DNA from: Frankiaceae bacterium | GTDB lineage: Bacteria > Actinomycetota > Actinomycetes > Frankiales > Frankiaceae | Direction: 5' to 3' | Assembly: GCA_030840885.1 (NCBI GenBank) | Contig: JAVEDQ010000589.1 | Location: 1-9,882 of the forward strand | DNA: 9,882 nucleotides | Shown: positions 5,938 through 9,882 of the stretch, in pieces | Numbering within the stretch: position 1 is the first letter of the stretch | Layout: each line of letters begins with the position of its first letter | Notes under the pieces: model-generated | What the model was told of the DNA's origin: nothing | Databases searched by the model: none | Seen by the model: only the letters and a program-made list of their open reading frames with translations | Program-made: the position numbers and the translations under genes

Positions 5938-8136
5938 TCAGCTCGTTCCGTTGTAGCCGAGCAGGTCGGCGTAGAGCTTGCCGGTGCCCACCGACATCTT
6001 GAACCGGACCGTCCCGCCGGGGCCGACCGGGACGATGACGAGGTTGCCGATCGGGTTGCCCGCGTAGTACTGGATCACGCCCGGGATACCGCCGGTCGTG
6101 TTGCCGGCGGCGGCGCCGAGGAAGCCGTTGGCGGTCGGGTTCGTGACGGTCGTGAGCAGGACGACCGACCTTGCGTCGGACGGCAGGTTCGGGACCGTGA
6201 AGGTGACGTCCGGCGCGGTGGCCGCCTGCAGCACCCGGGTGGGGACGATGCGGTGCGGCACCTGCCCGCCGGCGGGCGACGCGGCGCCGTAGTAGCCCCA
6301 GATGTCGACCAGCACGGCGGCGGTGCCGCCGGACATCGCGACGCGCAGCTTGCCATCGGCCGAGCGGCGGGCAACGACCAGCTGGGAGATCGAACGGCCC
6401 GCGGTGTAGGTCTGCTGGGCGACGGTGGGCGTGACCCCGCCGGGGCCGACCGAGACCGCTCCGCCCGCGGTCGGCGTCTGGACCGTCACCTGAAGTACGA
6501 CTGCATCCACCCCCGTGGCCGGGAGACCGCCGACGCCGTTGGTGGCGATGTCCAGCGGGGCGCCGGCTCGGATGACCGCGCCGCTGGCCCGCGTGCGGGT
6601 GAGCGGGGTGAACAGCCCGGTGCTGCTGGCAGCCGGCTTGTAGTAGCCGACGACGGTCACCGCGACCGAGGCCGAGCCGCTGGAGATCTTCAGCTGCATC
6701 CGGCCGTAGGAATCCAGCGGGACGCTGACCAAGGCCGCGCGGGTGCCCCCGGCGACGTACTGCTGGGCGGTGACGGTCGTCCCGCCGCAGGCCGAGCCGA
6801 GCATGACGTAGCCCGCTGTGCTGGGACCAGCGACCTCGACGTTGACGAGCACCGCGGAGGCGCTGCTGACCGGCACACCCGCGTAACCGGACATCGCCAG
6901 CTCGTAGGTCGTGCCGCCCGTCATCGCAAGGGTCCCGCGCTTGGTCGGCCCGGTGGCCACGAAGCGGTCGGTGGTCACGCCGGACGCCTTCACGCAGGGG
7001 GTCGGTGAGGTCGGGGTCGGCGCGGGCGCCGGGGTCGTCGACACGGTCCAGCCCATGTCGGCGAACATCCCCCGCACGATCGGACCCGGGTCGTGCAGCG
7101 ACTCACCGTTCTGGATGTACGGCGTCATCAGCGCGTTCGCCGTGCCGGCCGGATAGGCGCTCTCGGAGAGGTGGCTGACGCTGCTGCCGGGTTCGAAGTT
7201 CGCCGGGGAGTAGATCTTCGGTCGGCTACCGCCCGCGGCGGCAACGCCGGCGGCACCCTTCCACTGGCCGCCGCCGGCGGCGCCGCGGAGCAGACCGCCG
7301 AGAGCCGTCGACCCCTGCGGGTAGGTGGTCGTGTTCAGAGCGTCGGTCCCGGCGCCATCCACGATGAACCGGTCGAAGATGGTGGGCGCGTCGCCCGGGC
7401 TGTCGAGGCCCCAGTAGCCGCGGCCCTGGTCGTCCCAGTTCGGCGGCGACAGCCCGTCGAGGGTGCCGACGAGGCCGAGGCCGTGCCCGAGCTCGTGCAG
7501 CACGACGCTCTCGAAGTCGTAGCTTTCCGCGCCCGGTCGGCCGTCCGTGCCGAGGTACCACGACGGGAAGGTCGAGTTGAAGTTCGCCGTGATCTCGGGG
7601 TGCGCGGTGTCGAGGTCCCGGCCGGCCAGCACGTTGGCCAACGCGTCCGGGTAGTAGGTCCCGGCGCGGGGACTGCCGGTGAAGTCCCGCCGGAAGTTGG
7701 CGGGGCCCGCCTGGCCGAGCACGCCGGCGTCGAGCGGTGCCCAGACGGCGTCGATCGTGATCGGGACCGTGGAACGGATCTGCGTCTTCCAGGTGTCGAC
7801 GGCGGCCTGGAACGCGGTGCGGGCGGCCGGGCTGAAGCCGGCGCTGTAGGTCACCCGGATGTCGGCAGTGGCGACGGCACTCGCCTGCAGGTTCGGGGTC
7901 GCCCGCAGGGCGGCGGTTCGCTTCCAGGTCGGGCCGTCGGTGGTGTGGCTGGCGCGGAGCGTCTTGAGCGGCGCCGTCCGGGCGACACCTGACGAGAAGG
8001 CCGGTGCCGGAGCCGGGGTGACTGCCGGAGCCGGTGTCGCGGCCGGAACCGGAAGCGTGGCACCGGCCGCACTTCCCGCTCCGAGCCCGACCAGCAGCAG
8101 CGTGGCAGCGGCGACGGACAGAGCGGAGCGACGCAC
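5938..8136 (-). CDS. Secreted zincin-type metalloprotease with three C-terminal beta-repeats
   Basis: This 732-aa protein is probably an exported zinc-dependent peptidase. It has a Sec signal peptide (RR at 2-3, hydrophobic 5-20, likely cleavage near SAAGA, 22-26), followed by a Pro/Ala-rich spacer (27-46). The catalytic region is about 90-363, with HELGHGLG at 214-221. H214 and H218 are the zinc ligands and E215 the catalytic base. The third metzincin ligand expected at residue 224 is Gly. The downstream SHLSE (H322) is a candidate substitute, and ALMTPY (M337) resembles a Met-turn, followed by GMFADMGW. A Pro/Thr linker (368-380) leads to three divergent repeats (about 388-500, 508-616, 628-729) ending in GYY, GYY and GYN. 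These resemble beta-rich repeats common in secreted actinobacterial proteins and may bind cell wall or carbohydrate (inference). The start is GTG 8136 with AAAGGGA five bases upstream. The gene is divergent from kgd. Confidence 0.85.
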   Translation of the reverse strand: MRRSALSVAAATLLLVGLGAGSAAGATLPVPAATPAPAVTPAPAPAFSSGVARTAPLKTLRASHTTDGPTWKRTAALRATPNLQASAVATADIRVTYSAGFSPAARTAFQAAVDTWKTQIRSTVPITIDAVWAPLDAGVLGQAGPANFRRDFTGSPRAGTYYPDALANVLAGRDLDTAHPEITANFNSTFPSWYLGTDGRPGAESYDFESVVLHELGHGLGLVGTLDGLSPPNWDDQGRGYWGLDSPGDAPTIFDRFIVDGAGTDALNTTTYPQGSTALGGLLRGAAGGGQWKGAAGVAAAGGSRPKIYSPANFEPGSSVSHLSESAYPAGTANALMTPYIQNGESLHDPGPIVRGMFADMGWTVSTTPAPAPTPTSPTPCVKASGVTTDRFVATGPTKRGTLAMTGGTTYELAMSGYAGVPVSSASAVLVNVEVAGPSTAGYVMLGSACGGTTVTAQQYVAGGTRAALVSVPLDSYGRMQLKISSGSASVAVTVVGYYKPAASSTGLFTPLTRTRASGAVIRAGAPLDIATNGVGGLPATGVDAVVLQVTVQTPTAGGAVSVGPGGVTPTVAQQTYTAGRSISQLVVARRSADGKLRVAMSGGTAAVLVDIWGYYGAASPAGGQVPHRIVPTRVLQAATAPDVTFTVPNLPSDARSVVLLTTVTNPTANGFLGAAAGNTTGGIPGVIQYYAGNPIGNLVIVPVGPGGTVRFKMSVGTGKLYADLLGYNGTS

Positions 8137-8220
8137 GACGGTCCCTTTCGTCTACCCCTCGATGTGGCGGCGAACTCGAGGAGATCTGCTCTACGAGTCG
8201 GCAACTGCGCTGCCGGTCCT

Positions 8221-8253
8221 GAGCGGAAGCGACGATATGTGGTGTTTCCGCTC
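8221..8253. promoter_or_regulatory. Perfect 8-bp inverted repeat between divergent genes
   Basis: GAGCGGAA (8221-8228) and TTCCGCTC (8246-8253) are perfect inverted copies separated by 17 bp. The centre-to-centre spacing of 25 bp and the AT-rich middle (GATATG) are unlike the surrounding sequence. A minus-strand TATCGT (8237-8232) inside it fits TANNNT and could be a -10 box for the protease gene, giving an approximately 90-nt leader. It could be an operator or an RNA hairpin. No regulator is identified. Confidence 0.4.
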
Positions 8254-8289
8254 GCCGCACCCCTGGTCGGCGGGTCGGCTGCGGACTCG

Positions 8290-8310
8290 CCCGGCAGGGG
8301 CTGTGCCGGG
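8290..8310. promoter_or_regulatory. GC-rich perfect 7-bp inverted repeat upstream of kgd
   Basis: CCCGGCA (8290-8296) and TGCCGGG (8304-8310) are separated by 7 bp. The right arm covers the position where the -35 element would lie relative to the TAGCCT hexamer at 8325. The flanking genes are divergent, so a transcription terminator is not expected here. An operator overlapping the kgd promoter is one reading. Chance in GC-rich DNA is another. Confidence 0.35.
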
Positions 8311-8324
8311 TAGACGCAGCTGGG

Positions 8325-8330
8325 TAGCCT
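8325..8330 (+). promoter_or_regulatory. Candidate -10 box for kgd
   Basis: TAGCCT fits the actinobacterial TANNNT consensus. Transcription from about 8337 would give a leader of roughly 70 nt that holds the palindrome CAGCGCTG (8348-8355), AGGGAGAGAAGG (8381-8392) and a possible short ORF. No good TTGACA-like element is seen at 17-18 bp. Confidence 0.28.
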
Positions 8331-8361
8331 GAGAGTTCCTCACCCCTCAGCGCTGCAAGAG

Positions 8362-8409
8362 ATGCTCGACGGGGGCGAACAGGGAGAGAAGGCGAAAGCG
8401 CTCCGATGA
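8362..8409 (+). CDS. Possible 15-codon leader ORF overlapping the kgd start
   Basis: ATG at 8362 opens a frame encoding [15 protein letters not shown] and ends with TGA 8407-8409, which overlaps the kgd ATG as ATGA. Such overlap often couples translation of neighbouring frames. The purine-rich AGGGAGAGAAGG that would serve kgd ends 13 bases before the kgd ATG, further than usual, which makes coupling attractive. However, the leader ORF itself has only a weak AAGAG touching its start codon, and an ORF this short can arise by chance. I hold it as a hypothesis. Confidence 0.22.
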   Translation: MLDGGEQGEKAKALR

Positions 8410-9882
8410 CGACATCGGTCAACCCGGCGACCGGTCCCGACTTCGGCCCGAACGAGTGGCTGGTCCACGAGATCTGGCAGCAGTACCGCGACGACCCGGA
8501 CAGCGTGTCCCCCGAGTGGCGCGAGTTCCTCTCGGACTACCGCCCCGTGGACGGTCCCGGGCCCTCGACCCCCTCCGGTCAGAACCAGGACGAGCGGGAC
8601 GACGCCGCGGCTGCGTCAGCAGAGAGCGCCCCTCGCGCGGCCACCGGGGACGCTGCCGGCTCCCCTGCGAAGGGCGCCAGCGGCGCTAAGGGCTCTAGCA
8701 GCTCCGGCTCCAGCAGCACCGGCTCCAACGGCACCCGTTCGTCGAACACTGCGACGGCACCGGTGACGCAGCCGACCTCCAAGGAGGCCACCCCGAGCCC
8801 GGCCGCCACCAGCGCTCCGGTGCAGGAGCGCAACGCCTCGCCGTCCGCGCAGCCGCAGCCGGTCGCGCGGCATGAGCCCAGCGGACCGCCGGCTCCGGCG
8901 GGAGCCCCGACCACAGCGCTCAAGGGCGCGGCGGCGCGCGTGGTCGCGAACATGGCGGCGAGCCTCGAGGTGCCCACCGCGACGTCGGTCCGCGCCGTGC
9001 CGGCCAAGCTGCTGCAGGACAACCGCACCGTCATCAACCGTCACCTCGCCCGGGCACGCGGCGGGAAGGTGAGCTTCACCCACCTCATCGGCTACGCCCT
9101 CATCCGTGCGCTGGTCGAGCACCCCGAGATGAACGTGTCCTTCGCCGAGACCGACGGCAAGCCGACGCTGGTCACCCCGGAGCACATCGGCCTCGGGCTG
9201 GCGATCGACCTCGTCAAGGGCAAGAACCGGCAGCTGGTCGTCGCCGCCATCAAGGAGGCCGAGACCCTCGACTTCACCGGGTTCTGGACGGCCTACGAGG
9301 ACATCGTCCGCCGGGCCCGCGGCGGCAAGCTCACCACCGACGACTTCGCCGGCACCACCATCAGCCTGACCAACCCCGGCGGGATCGGCACCGTGCACTC
9401 GGTGCCGCGCCTGATGCAGGGGCAGGGCACGATCATCGGCGTCGGCGCGATGGAGTACCCCGCCGAGTTCCAGGGTGCGTCGGAGGAGACGCTGGCCCGG
9501 CTCGGCGTCAGCAAGGTCATCACGCTCACCTCGACCTACGACCACCGCGTCATCCAGGGCGCCCAGTCCGGCGAGTTCCTGCGCCGCATGCACCAGCTGC
9601 TGCTCGGCGCGGACGGCTTCTACGACGACGTCTTCGCCTCGCTGCGCGTGCCCTACGAGCCGGTGCGCTGGGTCTCCGACATCTCCGTGACCCACGAGGG
9701 CGAGCTCGACAAGGGCGCCCGGGTCATGGAGGTCGTCCACGCCTACCGCGTGCGAGGCCACCTGATGGCCGACACCGACCCGCTCGAGTTCAAGGTCCGC
9801 CGTCACCCCGACCTCGACATCAACCAGCACGGGCTGACGCTGTGGGACCTCGACCGCGAGTTCGCCGTCGGCGGTTTCGCGC
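8406..9882 (+). CDS. kgd: Multifunctional 2-oxoglutarate decarboxylase/dehydrogenase, N-terminal part (runs off right edge)
   Basis: The enzyme joins an E2-type succinyltransferase domain to a thiamine-diphosphate E1 domain (actinobacterial Kgd/SucA/OdhA) and feeds 2-oxoglutarate into the TCA cycle. 492 codons are visible. The N-terminal motif [18 protein letters not shown] starts at residue 13; in known family members this region is short and regulatory or assembly related. A low-complexity Ser/Gly/Ala/Pro/Thr linker follows (about 48-170). The E2 core starts near 172 and contains [18 protein letters not shown] and the catalytic TYDHRVIQG with H380. The E1 portion begins with helices including [11 protein letters not shown], and the ThDP-binding residues lie beyond the window. 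No lipoyl domain precedes the E2 core, as is normal for this family. The start is ATG 8406. No in-frame start lies close upstream, and the Shine-Dalgarno is unusually distant. The alternative names sucA and odhA refer to the same family. Confidence 0.96.
   Translation, partial: MTTSVNPATGPDFGPNEWLVHEIWQQYRDDPDSVSPEWREFLSDYRPVDGPGPSTPSGQNQDERDDAAAASAESAPRAATGDAAGSPAKGASGAKGSSSSGSSSTGSNGTRSSNTATAPVTQPTSKEATPSPAATSAPVQERNASPSAQPQPVARHEPSGPPAPAGAPTTALKGAAARVVANMAASLEVPTATSVRAVPAKLLQDNRTVINRHLARARGGKVSFTHLIGYALIRALVEHPEMNVSFAETDGKPTLVTPEHIGLGLAIDLVKGKNRQLVVAAIKEAETLDFTGFWTAYEDIVRRARGGKLTTDDFAGTTISLTNPGGIGTVHSVPRLMQGQGTIIGVGAMEYPAEFQGASEETLARLGVSKVITLTSTYDHRVIQGAQSGEFLRRMHQLLLGADGFYDDVFASLRVPYEPVRWVSDISVTHEGELDKGARVMEVVHAYRVRGHLMADTDPLEFKVRRHPDLDINQHGLTLWDLDREFAVGGFA

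Noticed and set aside
7093..7992. 299-codon plus-strand open frame
   Set aside because: It is antisense to the metalloprotease catalytic domain and has no signal or motif.
8325..8405. Riboswitch in the kgd leader, prompted by CTGAGAG...CACCC
   Set aside because: The bases recall part of a thiamine-pyrophosphate riboswitch, but the second conserved half and the required stems are absent. No other riboswitch class fits.
8616..9830. 404-codon minus-strand open frame
   Set aside because: It is antisense to kgd. The plus-strand frame has the complete, conserved N-terminal motif and E2 domain.

Overview
This is a very GC-rich window with actinobacterial codon usage (GTG and ATG starts, G/C at third positions). 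The best taxonomic evidence is the gene content: a fused E2/E1 2-oxoglutarate decarboxylase/dehydrogenase (Kgd/SucA type) with the actinobacterial N-terminal motif, the actinobacterial argS-lysA gene order, a DUF3105 lipoprotein, and secreted beta-repeats ending in a GYY/GYN motif. I infer a member of the Actinomycetes, possibly near Frankiales, Geodermatophilales or Nakamurellales. The window does not settle the family.

Region 1 (1-3338, all on the minus strand, read right to left): a stand-alone CheY-like receiver protein, a DUF3105 lipoprotein 20 bp after it, then argS (arginyl-tRNA synthetase) after a 75-bp gap, then lysA (diaminopimelate decarboxylase) 22 bp after argS. lysA runs off the left edge. 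Both the receiver gene and argS start with GTG placed 6 nt after a TANNNT hexamer, which suggests leaderless transcripts and two transcription units (receiver-DUF3105 and argS-lysA, with possible read-through).

Region 2 (3339-3556): a complete tRNA-Arg(CCG) gene on the plus strand with a plausible -10 element, lying between minus-strand genes.

Region 3 (3557-5773, minus): a PAS-PAS-GGDEF-EAL protein for cyclic-di-GMP turnover. The GGDEF motif and RxxD I-site are intact. The EAL motif reads ELL, but the other catalytic residues of that domain are present.

Region 4 (5938-8136, minus): a secreted zincin-type metalloprotease with HExxHxxG but no adjacent third ligand, a Met-turn-like element, a Pro/Thr linker and three divergent C-terminal beta-repeats.

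Region 5 (8137-8405): the intergenic stretch between the divergent protease and kgd genes. It holds two perfect inverted repeats, a candidate -10 box and a possible 15-codon leader ORF whose stop overlaps the kgd start (ATGA).

Region 6 (8406-9882, plus): the 5' part of kgd, covering the N-terminal motif, a long low-complexity linker, the E2 acyltransferase domain and the start of the E1 region. It runs off the right edge.

Most of the window is core metabolism, translation and standard signalling. I see no phage, transposon, CRISPR or defence genes and no clear multi-gene undescribed system. The parts most worth a second look are the protease architecture, the protease/kgd intergenic region and the receiver-DUF3105 pair.
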